A stretch of 64,000 nucleotides of DNA from Haliclona indistincta (GCA_964017065.1 OZ024790.1:6933422-6997421); one strand, 5' to 3'. Positions 1-13,213 are shown, counted from the stretch's first letter. Notes: generated from the letters alone by a model not told the origin. A program made the numbers and translations.

Positions 1-528
1 ACTGGGATTGGACACTGGGCATTTCCGTGTACACAGCGCGTTGCGCCGGAGGTCAATTTTGCCCTTGGATACAGCGCGATACAGCGTGATTCAGCATGGT
101 TACAGTATTACTTAATACAAAAACTGCCCGAATCAAAGGCGTTTTGCGACGAGATAACGCTTTGTCTGCATACAGATTATAGCCTAAACCATATTCGAAT
201 CATCGAACAGTAACTCCAAGGTATTGAATTTATTCGGATATTTGTCATGTTGCGTCTAGAGGTACACAAAAAAGGTCACTAGCAAGTACGAATTCTGCAC
301 TGCAGTATCGCCCTAAGCGCTGAAAAACATGCCTACACCACATTGATCAACGTGAATAACAATTATAAAGCTACAGCGTACACTAAAAACAGTTCGTATT
401 TGCAGTAGAGGTACACAAAGTTCACGACCTAAATGTATTGCGGCATTTGGGTCAAGCGCAACGCGGTGTGCACGCACCAAAAATGTATTGTTACTATGCG
501 CTCACGTGAGCTAGTGTCCAATCCCAGT
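1..528. mobile_element. MITE with 15 bp terminal inverted repeats
   Basis: The window opens with ACTGGGATTGGACAC, and its reverse complement (GTGTCCAATCCCAGT) closes the segment at 514-528. The interior has no open frame of note and contains short tandem variants of a TACAGCG(C/T)GAT motif near the left end. It is a non-autonomous inverted-repeat element of unknown superfamily. The left target duplication cannot be checked because the element starts at the first base of the window and could extend further left. Confidence 0.6.
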
Positions 529-571
529 CCGTAGGCAATATAATATCTATGGTTGTGCCCTGCACTCCAAC

Positions 572-1440
572 TAGACACGCCCAGTTGAATTAGTGGTCAG
601 CGCTCATTGGCTTCTGATTGCATAACTATTATACTGCATTGTAATTGCTGTGCAGAAAGGTATAATAATAGCTGCAGCTGTTGTATGTGAAATGGTGGCA
701 TTCCACCGAGGCATCTGCACCCTTGGTGCTTTATTCTGTCTGTCAGTCTGTCGCAACGATTTCTCGTCGCTCGCTGAAAACTAATCGCTGAAACAAGCAA
801 CACGGGTAGAAATCGATACTTGCTCGGATTTGTATTTTCAGAAGTTTGATTTTAAAGCTTAGTGCGTAAGTTACCGCGTGAATTGCTCACGGCTGGTTCA
901 GTTTTGTAGCGCACGCTGAAAGTTAAGCTCTGAAACTAGCAATGCAAGTAGTACAATGTATTATCTCGCTCTAGAACATGTGAAAACTTTATACGAAGCT
1001 TTGTTCGTGAGTTATGGCGCAATTTGCTCAAATGCTCGCGATAGAGCTGTTGCTGGCGATCTGGAAAGGCAAAGCTATCCACAGTTGACTACCTAGAAGC
1101 TTATAGGTTAGAATTTCACTACAGGATAGCAGCGCAGGTCCAGAGAAATTGTGTGAGCAAGCTATGGAAGCTATATGGGCTGTATGTTGTACTAGTACTG
1201 AACATTGTAGACACGCCCAGTTGAATTGTGGTCAGCACTGATTGGCTTCTGATTGCATAATGCTGTACAGAAAGGCTGCAGTTTATTGTGTGTTTTATAA
1301 GTTGTCAGCCACTAACATAGTGTTCAACTAGCAACAGCAGACTTTCATTACTGCTTGTGTATTTCAGTTCAGCATATTTAGTCAGACAGGCATGTATGCA
1401 TAACATTCCACCGAGGCATAAGCACCTTCGGTGCCTAGTT
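572..1440. repeat. Two diverged direct copies of a dispersed repeat
   Basis: The block starting TAGACACGCCCAGTTGAAT at 572 recurs at 1208, continuing through the TTGGCTTCTGATTGCATAA stretch. Each copy is followed by a CATTCCACCGAGGCAT motif (about 698 and 1405), and a GCACC..GGTGC hairpin follows that motif. The two copies differ by several indels. No coding potential is visible. Confidence 0.5.
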
Positions 1441-2752
1441 GTTAATGGCAGCAAATCTGCAGGGCAGGTACTGCTGTTTAGCTGTAAGCTATCATTGTTT
1501 TCTAGCTGTATATAATAATTGCAAAGTATACAGTTAGAAACTATTTTATAATAATAGGGGATTGATATTTCTCACAAAGAGGTCTTCTATCTGGACCCTT
1601 TAGGTGGTCGGAATGCTTCATATAATAATGTGTTATTGTAAGCTGCATAATTGCAACTATAATAAAAAATCATGTTCTTATAGACTGATTGTGAACCAAG
1701 GTATCCTGAAGAATGAATCAACCAAAACGTTCCTAAAGGATGGAAAGTCATATAGTATCTCGTGACATTGAGGTGATCATAAAATAAAAACATCACTTGA
1801 TTTACTTACATTGTATAAAAGGGACTTCCTAGGCTAACATTTGGAAACGACTGTGGTATGAATGATAAGAGTGTAAACTTATAATTTACTTTAGTACATG
1901 GTGGAAACAGAAGAGCAGAGATTAAAAAATAGTGCTGTGTGCCCATCAGTACAACAAGTATATTTAAGAAAGTGAAACGAGTGTTAATGTTTTAATTATT
2001 GTTAGAAATATTTTAGGGCACTTGTGGAAGGTACTATCCAATCTCAAAACAGAAGCATACTCCTTGGTAGCCACTGGAAAAAAATCGAACGGCTGAAAGA
2101 TTCGGCAATTGGCAACTCAATTAATCACTACTCAGATGATGAGGTATATAGGCCATGAGCCAGAGCCCAAAATTTTGGCTTTTGGTATCATCTGGAGGGA
2201 CTAAGGTTCATAGTATTTTTTTAGAAGCCCTACACTTCTAGAATCAGAAAATGTGTGATAGCATTGCCGAAATAGTAGCTTTTGTGTTTTATCAAGGTTT
2301 TTGTATCTACTGTTAGCAAGCTTGAATAATGATTAGGTAGTAATTAAATTCATGCTCCTCTAATCATATTCACAACAATGATTCTGATTATCAAGCAATG
2401 AAACTACTTATACATGTACTTCATGCTGTAAGATTATTGAAGAAAGCTATATTAATACTTAGACTGTAGTGATCTGCTCTGAAGGCAGATGCCCTTGGCA
2501 TGTCATAGCAAGATAAGGACATGTTTGTTCCTTGTGTGGAACTAAAACCCAGAGAAGATGGGTATAAGTAACTTGCTGCTACATACTGCATAGTAGTATA
2601 GATGTATACAGAGCCATTATTGTATACATGCTTATACATTGGATGAGACAATGCCAAGAGTTTTTGCAGCTAAAGCAAAGTAAAGACTATAGACCTGCAT
2701 TAAAGAAATCAGAATAAGTTTCTTGATTTGAATTAGGAATGGTACCTCATCT
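1441..2752. other. No gene recognised
   Basis: AT-rich sequence with only short frames. No splice-consistent coding segment, RNA gene or transposon end was recognised. Confidence 0.5.
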
Positions 2753-3118
2753 AGCAAAAGCATTCTGTACCTAGCAGGAGCATTCTGTACCTATAGCAGG
2801 AGCATTCTGTACCTAGCAGGAGCATTCTGTACCTAACAGGAGCATTCTGTACCTAGCAGGAGCATTCTGTACCTATAGCAGGAGCATTCTGTACCTAGCA
2901 GGAGCATTCTGTACCTATAGCAGGAGCATTCTGTACCTATAGCAGGAGCATTCTGTACCTATAGCAGGAGCATTCTGTACCTATAGCAGGAGCATTCTGT
3001 ACCTAGCAGGAGCATTCTGTACCTATAGCAGAAGCATTCTGTACCTATAGCAGGAGCATTCTGTACCTAGCAGGAGCATTCTGTACCTATAGCAGGAGCA
3101 TTCTGTACCTGTACCTAG
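2753..3118. repeat. Minisatellite, 20/22 bp unit, about 17 copies
   Basis: A tandem array of AGCAGGAGCATTCTGTACC followed by TA or TATA. Units alternate between 20 and 22 bp because the TA is optional. Scattered point changes occur at the left edge (AGCAAAAG, AACAGGAG). It is non-coding. Confidence 0.9.
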
Positions 3119-3567
3119 CTTTCTCCTAAACTATAGATAGTATTTATGCTCATCCCTTCTACCAGCATAGTGACTAATTATTGATCTCATGCAGACACCA
3201 CCTGTATGTACCAAAATGAGATTTAATCAACAGCTATGCATGCCGATATAATTATGAAAGGCAAAGGACTATACATGCTATTAAGTCAAGGGCTGACTAC
3301 TAAGCAGGACAGCCAGGTAGCACTGTATTATAGGCCAGAGAGGTGACAGGTCCAGTTAGCCGAGGATGAAAATAGTAAGAAAAGAAGCTAAAGAGCAGTT
3401 GGTACAACAGTTAAGTCATCTTATATCGGTCTTGTATACCAATTTATTGACATCTTATTCCAAGCAATGAAAGATTTGATCAAAGGATTAATACAATATA
3501 CAATTCTGCATGACTTGATACAATCAGACATGCATGCAATGGGTAATAGTAATTTTAATAGACAAGA
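3119..3567. other. No gene recognised
   Basis: No convincing coding segment or element end was found between the minisatellite and the TTAA-flanked element. Confidence 0.5.
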
Positions 3568-5365
3568 TTAACCCTCTTACCGCGATTAATTGTAAACGTT
3601 GCTCCACCCACGTCACGCGATGGCTGCTTTTGAATTGTGACAGCTATCTCGGTACTGCGCTTTGTCTCTGCTCTGGACGCTTTAGCACGGAAGCTAGAGG
3701 TACGACATTGTTTTCTCAACCTGTTCTATATCCTGGGCTACTGTTGTTTGTCCATCAAAGCTTCAGTTGGACCGTCAAAGCTATCTGCTACCATCATACA
3801 CATGCGCGAGCAACTATTCTTCGTTTCTTCCCTACACCACGCAGCGTGAGCTGTACCTGGAACCTTCTGTGTTGTTCAAAACTGGACCTTGGCCATTGTA
3901 GAAGACTCTGTGAGCGTGATAACGACATCGTCAACGGCTTTAAACTTGTACCGGGCGTGTCTACTCCACCTACCTGACCGCCATTTTCCAATCATGTTGC
4001 TGTAACTTGGAGAGCAGTCTGTGCCGCTTCTACTCGCCTCTGCGCATTTGCTACAGCAAAGTGAGTGTTGTCTATCATACTACTATACTCCAGGGCTTTG
4101 CTAGTAAACTTTTAAGCTTTGTATGACCCGTCAAAGCTACTCGCCAGCAAGTGATGGTGGACGAGTGAGTTGTCACGCTTCTCCTTCGTGTTGCTCTGTG
4201 TACACGGCAACTACAGCCTCTTAGCATGTTTAGAACTTGACCATGGTCATTGTGGGAGCCTTTTTGTGTGTGTACTAAGCACAAATGCTGTCGACAGCCT
4301 TGTTGGAGTTCATTTTCTGGCTCGACTAGAACAGAAATAATTTCAAGGAGAACACAGCTTTGTTGCTGAACACTTTGTATCACTATTTTACACTTCCAAC
4401 AGCTTAGTAAGTGTTGTCTAACATCTGGTTTGCCCTGAGCTATCTACTAGCAAGGTATTGAGTTATTTGTGACAACCAGGTGAGTACATTTTTATACTTA
4501 TTGTGCCAGCTAAGAACACTGCTTTCTCTGTACAGCGTACGTGAGCGACGTGTGTCTCGTCAGGATGCTCAGGCTTGCTATGGACGATTGTAATCTTTAA
4601 AAAGGTGAAAATAGAATGTATTTACCTTGTGTATAGTGTTTGTGTTGCTTGTGTGGGCTTGGTGCTAGTGTCTCTTACATTATAATCAGTAAAGCATGTA
4701 TGTCGTCTTTGCTAAATAATGTCGTGATTGTTGTGTGTATTTTAGTTTGATGGTAGTCATGGTATGTGCATTGTAGCTTGATGGTAGTCATGGCAGTAGT
4801 TAGTGTGTCATACACTTCAGTTGTACAGTTATATGCTCATGTTATCAGTGTTGTTATTAGACTCTTCATCTATTACAGTGCTGAGAAACTACTGCTATCT
4901 GCTGATACCTTGACGTGTTTTTGCTGTCTGCTCAAGATCAAAATACTTGTTCAAGCTTTCCATTACTTTTATGTTGATTGCTGTGATTGATAATAATATT
5001 CAAACACACACCACCCTCTTCTGCCTGAGTAGCAAACTGTCTGTGAAAGCAAGTACAGCACTCGTCTCAACAACAAAGCTGTGTAGACACTGTACTATTG
5101 CAGCAAGAAGCTGTCAGTTATCACTGCTTGGTGGGCGTTTGTTTACACAGACTAACGAGTGTTAGAAACCACAATAAACAAGTTAGAATACTATAGCAAC
5201 TATGTTTCGACTTTGCCAAGGAGTTTTGGCTGCAACAAAGTAAGTTGGCTGGCGCTAGCGGTAGCTGTTTCGAGGTAACGAAGACGCGCATATATATATG
5301 CGCGTCGCGTATACGGGTGGATTTCATCGCGCATAAATATATGCGCGTCGCGGTAAAAGGGTTAA
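3568..5365. mobile_element. piggyBac-like non-autonomous element, TTAA flanked
   Basis: The left end reads TTAACCCTCTTACCGCGA (3568). The right end, reverse complemented, reads TTAACCCTTTTACCGCGAC (from 5365). The element is therefore bounded by TTAA, with CCCT-starting inverted repeats of about 16 bp, as in piggyBac-type transposons. It is 1.8 kb long and encodes no transposase; the small frames inside show no family motif. Near the right end, a CGCGCATATATATATGCGCG palindrome and a related CGCGCATAAATATATGCGCG sequence repeat within 70 bp. The same TTAACCCTCTT end and adjoining sequence recur at 37,425 and 45,110 and, inverted, at 32,121, so it is a multi-copy family. The superfamily call rests on TTAA and the CCCT start only. 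Confidence 0.6.
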
Positions 5366-5694
5366 TAAAGAAATGAAGTAATAGTAATAGACACAATAAA
5401 CTATCCTAATAGCGAACAACAGGCAAACCTCTATTTTGTATATTTTAGTCATCATCATGTTTTAACATTATTTTTTATTTTGTCCAATTCTTTTTTGCAA
5501 ATTTTAAATACAATTTCGTATTTCTGTTAGCATTTTTCCTATTTGCACTTCTAAATTCTCTGATCATTTAGCATAGAGTTGTTCTGGAGATTTAATTGTA
5601 GTGAATCTTTAGAATTATCTCTTTCGCTGTTGTGATTATTGTGATACATTTTGCAGCATGAGCAATATAAAGTACTACATTTATTAAACTACTC
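5366..5694. other. No gene recognised
   Basis: AT-rich sequence just downstream (in gene sense) of the 5695-8273 minus-strand gene remnant. It probably includes that gene's 3' flank. No element end was identified. Confidence 0.4.
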
Positions 5695-8273
5695 TTAGCC
5701 TATAGTCTGAGCAAATCTTTTTAGATGATCTATTGTTCTTTTTCTCAGGTGCTTGGTCAAAGTGAGCTCAAAGGGAAAGATTATAATGGACTCTTTTGGA
5801 ATCGTGTCTCTCCATTTGACCATTCTTCCTCGGTTCCTTGGATCCCTGTGCTTTGCAATCTTCCATGCTTTATCATATCTTCCATTTAGCCATACAGTGT
5901 TCACTCCATCATCCGTAACTTTGTCCACCCTCACTATTGTTGGCTCATTGTCGCAGTTGTCACAAACAACAGCAACCAAATCGCCTGAAACAAGTGCAGA
6001 AGTGTCCTCCACACTAGTAATTTCTGTTTCTCTGGGTCTATACGGACCAGTGTAGACCTGAAGATAGAATTAATACTAATAAATTTTATTATTATTATCA
6101 TGTATGCCTAAATTTAGGCAGGTCAGCAGCAAACCACTATTAATGAACAGAAATTTAACACACATGCCTAAATTTAGGCAGGTCAGCTGTGTGTGCCTAA
6201 ATTTAGGCAGGTTGAGTGAAGCAAGCATGCCTAAATTTAGGCAGGACTATAGTGAAGCGGGCATGCCTAAATTTAGGCAGGTTGAATGTAGCAAGCATGC
6301 CTAAATTTAGGCAGGTTGAGTGAAGCTAGCATGCCTAAATTTAGGCAGTTCGAGTGAAACAAGCATGCCTAAATGCAAAAGTGCATGCAAAAAATAAGGG
6401 CGTGGTCACCACGCCTACATGCAAAACCGACCACGAGGCAGTTCTCTTTGGTCTCACCGCCGGGGTCTGCTAGCCACGACTATGTACGTCTCACTGGATA
6501 GACCATTATACTCTAGTCTCAGTATGTAATACTGAGGTGAGCGCAGTCTACAGCTATAGCTATAATTTTTGTGTTGTGCGTTTAATTGTGTCGAGGTGTG
6601 GGTGGTGATATAAAACTTGTACCTGGCAGGGAGCTTGCTCAGCTGCGAACATGTCAGCCAGTACACTGTCTTGCATTGTATTGCCGGTAGTGGCAGAAGC
6701 AGTTGTTTGTTCAACAGCTGAAAAACTTCTTCCATTATCCATCCTCCACTATCTCCAGATTCGGTTACTTTATTAGGAAGATCAGCCATGAAAGATTCCC
6801 ACTCTTCAACCACAGTTTGAGATATCCAAGGGAAGAACTTGGGTATATCTTGCTGGAGTGTAGCCATATCTATCTTTTCGTCATTGGGACATACCGTGGT
6901 AGGTACTCCAGTGGGGATAGTCTGTACAATAAGTGTGTAAACATTATATTACCATTATAACAATAATACCTTGAGAAGTGTAATAGCTTGGCTTGTATCA
7001 CACCATGGGTCTTTACTCCAATGTTTGTAAAACATCTTCAATACAGAATCTGTTTTCATGAACTTGAAGCAGTGCATGAGATGAGGAGTGCCCATGAATA
7101 TCCTCTAGAGATGGGGCTATCCACGACTTGAAGTCACGGACCTCTGTGAGAACAATGCTGTCTGGCTGTGGTGTTGTGCTCTCCTTTGTTTCTTCAGAGC
7201 ACCGGTCAAGTGAGTCCGCAGACTATAGAGATTTTGTGTTGACTTTGATTCTTGGACCATTGCAGGGACATTCGTTTTGCTCTGGTCCATTCCATCAATG
7301 ATGATTGTTACATACTTCTCTGGCTGTGCACGGGCGTTCTCTCTATGCAGATGGTAATTGTTTCTTTCTTGCCTTGTAGAAACACAGAGATTGAAAATTA
7401 ATTTGATTTTGCATTATGTGAATGTGTCATGAGTATTATACTTACACAACGAGTTGTATATGTTGTGAGTATTCTTCTTGAAAACATGCTCTTCCTGTCA
7501 TTCTTTCCTTTGCAATTTTGTACACAAGTCACACTTGCTGAACCGGTTGGTAACACCACATTGTAAATAAGCAGTAAACATGTAGTTGTAGTTTGCCTTA
7601 CCACAGGAATGACAACATTCTTTGAGCACTTGTTCCAAATGTTGTAGAAATGTGACAGTGAGGTCATTGCTCTCTCTTGTATGCCCTCCTCTGCCAGTTC
7701 TCTCTTCATCCTCACATACACGTCTCGTTTTGTCATGAAGTGAGGGAGGTGAATTTGATTTACATGGGGCATATGCGAAAAAGCGCTTGATCCAGGCCTT
7801 AGCTGGGGAGTCTAGCTGAGCTAGCTGATGCAGATACGATTCGGGTGGAGCTCGTCTGAGGGGAGTGGGCTGAGATGTTGTGATAGTAGGCAAAAAGAAG
7901 CTAGAGTGTAATGGAGAGGACTGGTAATAGCTGCTGGTGAGTGCAGTGCATGGAGAGGACTGGGACTGAGTTCGGGTCCCGAGCTGGTTTCAGAAGAGTA
8001 GCCTGATATGTAACGGTAGGTGAACAGAAGATAGTCGATGACTGTGGAGAAGAATTGAAAAGATATGCCGAGCCCTGAGCCGGGAAAGCACTCAGTAGAA
8101 GTGCACTGTGAGCTATCTGCCGCTAGTGTAGTGTTGCGTAGTTGGTGTGACGCTTGGACAGCAGATGCAGCGCTTGAACTCAGAGTTGACAGATTCAGAG
8201 AAGTGCAGTCATCGCTACTGAGCCAGATAGTAATATCTTCCTCGTCGGTAACAGTGCCGCTTGAGCTCGCCAT
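5695..8273 (-). pseudogene. Decayed DUF7869-like (DDE-type) transposase gene
   Basis: The minus strand starts with MASSSGTVTDEED at 8273 and ends with a stop at 5695. Recognisable pieces in order are LPHFMTKRDVYVRMK (about 7750-7700), SHFYNIWNKCSKNVVIP (about 7660-7605), NRFSKCDLCTKL (about 7550-7510), RENARAQPEKYVTIIIDGMD (about 7345-7285) with the QSKT that follows, a DIHGHSS segment (about 7090), then FKFMKTDSVLKMFYKHW and a final exon with VYTGPYRPRE at about 6055. The IIDGMDQ.KT signature and the upstream SHF..W / RF.KCD segments match a DDE-type transposase-like family that I know as DUF7869. Adjacent pieces lie in different frames without clean introns: at about 7600 the join has no AG acceptor, LQRKE runs into TGA at about 7498, and the HGHSS block is one base out of frame with FKF. 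Some exon borders look real (acceptor before GCAAGAAAG at about 7370; donor at about 6968). I read it as a degenerate copy; some breaks could be unresolved introns. No terminal repeats were found. Confidence 0.5.
6103..6380. repeat. Array of the palindrome TGCCTAAATTTAGGCA
   Basis: Seven full copies and one broken copy of the 16 bp perfect palindrome TGCCTAAATTTAGGCA occur here. The later ones are spaced about 35 bp, with spacers such as GGTTGAGTGAAGCAAGCA. The array lies in what would be an intron of the minus-strand gene remnant. The same palindrome forms a second array at 13,414-13,604. Confidence 0.9.
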
Positions 8274-8795
8274 TTTGCTTGAACTTTACGGCTGCAAAGA
8301 TTTGGCGGGAGCGCGCGAATTTTGCTATCGGCTGTTGGTTGCGAGTGAGTGTTGGTACTGTGTGTGTGTCATGTGTGCTGGCTATGTCTACTCGAGGGGC
8401 TAGGAGATGGCATTTCGACGCGAGAGCAAATGGTATTTTTGTCCTGAAAGGTGGTCGAGACCTAAAGGACAAATGTCCGGCAAAGAAGTAGGACCAGTGA
8501 AGGACATCAACGTGCCTACTACACGTCACTCTGCCTGTCAGCAGGCAACGAGTTTTCTGAACTTTGCCGTACAGGTTAGCATTGCAGGGTGGGGCTCACA
8601 CTCACAGCTTTATACGTGGATGTACTGTGCAAATGTAAATATTTGTTACCACAATGCCCGCATAGCCCGGGACCACAGATAGCTAGTTTGACTTTCGATT
8701 GCACTTTTACTACACAGCCTGTACAGTGAGGCCGGCCCGGGTAGTGACAACTTCGTGAGCACAAATAGTTAGCTAAACTAGTGGTGTGATTCCTA
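8274..8795. other. No gene recognised
   Basis: This stretch lies upstream of the minus-strand gene remnant and would hold its promoter. No conserved element was identified. The few open frames are short and lack family motifs. Confidence 0.4.
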
Positions 8796-11700
8796 GTCTA
8801 GTACTGCTAGTAGAGTGTGTTATGGTACTGTTAGTAGAGTGTGTCATGGTACTACTAGTAGAGTGTGTCATGGTACTGTTAGTAGTGTGTGTTATGTCAC
8901 TGTTAGTAGAGTGTGTCATGGCACTGTTAGTAGAGTGTGTCATGGTACTGTTAGTAGAGTGTGTCATGGTACTGTTAGTAGAGTGTGTCATGGTACTGTT
9001 AGTAGAGTGTGTCGTGGTACTGTTAGTAGAGTGTGTCATGGTACTGTTAGTAGAGTGTGTTATGGTACTGTTAGTAGAGTGTGTCATGGTACTGTTAGTA
9101 GAGTGTGTCATGGTACTGTTAGTAGAGTGTGTCATGGTACTGTTAGTAGAGTGTGTCATGTTACTGCTAGTAGAGTGCATGTTACTGCTAGTAGAGTGTG
9201 TCATGGTACTGTTAGTAGAGTGTGTTATGGTACTGTTAGTAGAGTGTGTCATGATACTGTTAGCAGAGTGTGTCATGGTACTGTTAGTAGAGTGTGTTAT
9301 GGTACTGTTAGTAGAGTGTGTCATGGTACTACTAGTAGAGTGTGTTATGGTACTGTTAGTAGAGTGTGTCATGGTACTACTAGTAGAGTGTGTCATGGTA
9401 CTGTTAGTAGTGTGTGTTATGTCACTGTTAGTAGAGTGTGTCATGGCACTGTTAGTAGAGTGTGTCATGGTACTGTTAGTAGAGTGTGTCATGGTACTGT
9501 TAGTAGAGTGTGTCATGGTACTGTTAGTAGAGTGTGTCGTGGTACTGTTAGTAGAGTGTGTCATGGTACTGTTAGTAGAGTGTGTTATGGTACTGTTAGT
9601 AGAGTGTGTCATGGTACTGTTAGTAGAGTGTGTCATGGTACTGTTAGTAGAGTGTGTCATGGTACTGTTAGTAGAGTGTGTCATGTTACTGCTAGTAGAG
9701 TGCATGTTACTGCTAGTAGAGTGTGTCATGGTACTGTTAGTAGAGTGTGTTATGGTACTGTTAGTAGAGTGTGTCATGATACTGTTAGCAGAGTGTGTCA
9801 TGGTACTGTTAGTAGAGTGTGTTATGGTACTGTTAGTAGAGTGTGTCATGGTACTGTTAGTAGAGTGTGTCATGGTACTGTTAGTAGAGTGTGTTATGAT
9901 ACTGTTAGCAGAGTGTGTCATGGTACTGTTAGTAGAGTGTGTCATGGTACTGTTAGTAGAGTGTGTTATGGCACTGTTAGTAGAGTGTGTCATGGTACTG
10001 TTAGTAGAGTGTGTCATGGTACTGTTAGTAGAGTGTGTCATGTTACTGTTAGTAGAGTGTGTTATGGTACTGTTAGTAGAGTGTGTCATGGTACTGTTAG
10101 TAGTGTGTGTCATGGTACTGTTAGTAGAGTGTGTTATGGTACTGTTAGTAGAGTGTGTTATGGTACTGTTAGTAGAGTGTGTTATGGTACTGTTAGTAGA
10201 GTGTGTCATGATACTGTTAGCAGAGTGTGTCATGGTACTGTTAGTAGAGTGTGTTATGGTACTGTTAGTAGAGTGTGTCATGATACTGTTAGCAGAGTGT
10301 GTTATGGTACTGTTAGTAGAGTGTGTCTTGGTACTACTAGTAGAGTGTGTTATGGTACTGTTAGTAGAGTGTGTCATGGTACTGTTAGTAGAGTGTGTTA
10401 TGGTACTGTTAGTAGAGTGTGTCATGGCATGGTACTGTTAGTAGAGTGTGTCATGATACTGTTAGTAGAGCGTGTCATGGTACTGTTAGTAGAGTGTGTT
10501 ATGGTACTGTTAGTAGAGTGTGTCATGGTACTACTAGTAGAGTGTGTTATGGTACTGTTAGTAGAGTGTGTCATGGTACTGTTAGTAGAGTGTGTTATGG
10601 TACTGTTAGTAGAGTGTGATGGTACTGTTAGTAGATTGTGTCATGGTAGTGTTAGTAGAGTGTGTCATGGTACTGTTAGTAGAGTGTGTTATGGTACTGT
10701 TAGTAGAGTGTGTCATGGTACTGTTAGTAGATTGTGTTATGTTACTGCTAGTAGAGTGTGTCATGTTACTGCTAGTAGAGTGTGTCATGTTACTGCTAGT
10801 AGAGTGTGTCATGGTACTGTTAGTAGAGTGTGTCATGGTACTGCTAGTAGAGTGTGTCATGGTACTGTTAGTAGAGTGTGTTATGGTACTGTTAGTAGAG
10901 TGTGTTATGGTACTGTTAGTAGAGTGTGTCATGGTACTGCCAGTAGAGTGTGTCATGGTACTGTTAGTAGAGTGTGTCATGGTACTGTTAGTAGATTGTG
11001 TTATGTTACTGCTAGTAGAGTGTGTCATGGTACTGTTAGTAGAGTGTGTTATGGTACTGTTAGTAGAGTGTGTCATGGCATGGTACTGTTAGTAGAGTGT
11101 GTCATGATACTGTTAGTAGAGCGTGTCATGGTACTGTTAGTAGAGTGTGTTATGGTACTGTTAGTAGAGTGTGTCATGGTACTACTAGTAGAGTGTGTTA
11201 TGGTACTGTTAGTAGAGTGTGTCATGGTACTGTTAGTAGAGTGTGTTATGGTACTGTTAGTAGAGTGTGATGGTACTGTTAGTAGATTGTGTCATGGTAG
11301 TGTTAGTAGAGTGTGTCATGGTACTGTTAGTAGAGTGTGTTATGGTACTGTTAGTAGAGTGTGTCATGGTACTGTTAGTAGATTGTGTTATGTTACTGCT
11401 AGTAGAGTGTGTCATGTTACTGCTAGTAGAGTGTGTCATGTTACTGCTAGTAGAGTGTGTCATGGTACTGTTAGTAGAGTGTGTCATGGTACTGTTAGTA
11501 GAGTGTGTCATGGTACTGTTAGTAGAGTGTGTCATGGTACTGTTAGTAGAGTGTGTTATGGTACTGTTAGTAGAGTGTCTCATGGTACTACTAGTAGAGT
11601 GTGTCATGGTACTGTTAGTAGAGTGTGTCATGGTACTGCTAGTAGAGTGTGTTATGGTACTGTTAATAGAGTGTGTTATGGTACTGTTAGTAGAGTGTGT

Positions 11701-13213
11701 CATGGTACTGTTAGTAGAGTGTGTCATGGTACTGTTAGTAGAGTGTGTTATGGTACTGTTAGTAGAGTGTGTCATGGTACTGTTAGTTGAGTGTGTTATG
11801 GTACTGTTAGTAGAGTGTGTCATGGTACTGTTAGTAGAGTGTGTTATGGTACTGTTAGTAGAGTGTGTCATGGTACTGTTAGTAGATTGTGTTATGTTAC
11901 TGCTTGTAGAGTGTGTCATGTTACTGCTAGTAGAGTGTGTCATGGTACTGCCAGTAGAGTGTGTTATGGTACTGTTAGTGGAGTGTGTTATGGTACTGTT
12001 AGTAGAGTGTGTTATGGTACTGTTAGTAGAGTGTGTCATGGTACTGTTAGTAGAGTGTGTCATGGTACTGTTAGTAGAGTGTGTTATGTTACTGTTAATA
12101 GAGTGTGTTATGGTACTGTTAGTAGAGTGTGTCATGGTACTGTTAGTAGAGTGTGTCATGGTACTGTTAGTAGAGTGTGTTATGGTACTGTTAGTAGAGT
12201 GTGTCATGGTACTGTTAGTAGAGTGTGTTATGGTACTGTTAGTAGAGTGTGTCATGGTACTGTTAGTAGATTGTGTTATGTTACTGCTAGTAGAGTGTGT
12301 CATGTTACTGCTAGTAGAGTGTGTCATGGTACTGCCAGTAGAGTGTGTTATGGTACTGTTAGTGGAGTGTGTTATGGTACTGTTAGTAGAGTGTGTTATG
12401 GTACTGTTAGTAGATTGTGTCATGGTAGTGTTAGTAGAGTGTGTCATGGTACTGTTAGTAGAGTGTGTCATGGTACTGTTAGTGGAGTGTGTTATGGTAC
12501 TGTTAGTAGAGTGTGTTATGGTACTGTTAGTAGAGTGTGTTATGGTACTGTTAGTAGATTGTGTCATGGTAGTGTTAGTAGAGTGTGTCATGGTACTGTT
12601 AGTAGAGTGTGTTATGGTACTGTTAGTAGAGTGTGTCATGTTACTGTTAGTAGAGTGTGTCATGTTACTGCTAGTAGATTGTGTCATGTTACTGCTAGTA
12701 GAGTGTGTCATGGTACTGCCAGTAGAGTGTGTTATGGTACTGTTAGTAGAGTGTGTCATGGTACTGTTAGTAGAGTGTGTCATGGTACTGTTAGTAGATT
12801 GTGTTATGGTACTACTAGTAGAGTGTGTCATGGTACTGTTAGTAGATTGTGTTATGGTACTACTAGTAGAGTGTGTCATGGTACTGTTAGTAGAGTGTGA
12901 TGGTACTGTTAGTAGATTGTGTCATGGTAGTGTTAGTAGAGTGTGTCATGGTACTGTTAGTAGAGTGTGTTATGGTACTGTTAGTAGAGTGTGTCATGGT
13001 ACTGTTAGTAGATTGTGTTATGTTACTGCTAGTAGAGTGTGTCATGTTACTGCTAGTAGAGTGTGTCATGTTACTGCTGGTAGAGTGTGTCATGGTACTG
13101 TTAGTAGAGTGTGTCATGGTACTGCTAGTAGAGTGTGTCATGGTACTGTTAGTAGAGTGTGTTATGGTACTGCTAGTAGAGTGTGTCATGGTACTGCTAG
13201 TAGAGTGGGTTAT
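8796..13213. repeat. 4.4 kb minisatellite, 24 bp unit, about 180 copies
   Basis: Near-perfect tandem array whose unit begins GTACTGTTAGTAGAGTGTG and ends TCATG or TTATG. Because 24 is a multiple of three and the unit lacks stops in several frames, both strands show very long open frames coding for 8-residue repeats (for example VLLVECVM on plus, MTHSTNST on minus). These are artefacts. Variants are C/T at the TCATG/TTATG position, CTACTAG for CTGTTAG, and rare shortened units such as GTGCATGTTAC. Higher-order copies are visible: a block at 8848 recurs at 9373 (525 bp, 22 units with one shortened by 3 bp), and the GGCATGGTACTG variant at about 10,425 recurs at about 11,076 (651 bp). The array is strongly G/T biased on the plus strand. 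Confidence 0.95.

Noticed and set aside
3534..3977. A 147-codon plus-strand frame
   Set aside because: It crosses the TTAA boundary of the piggyBac-like element and overlaps other frames, with no family motif or splice support.
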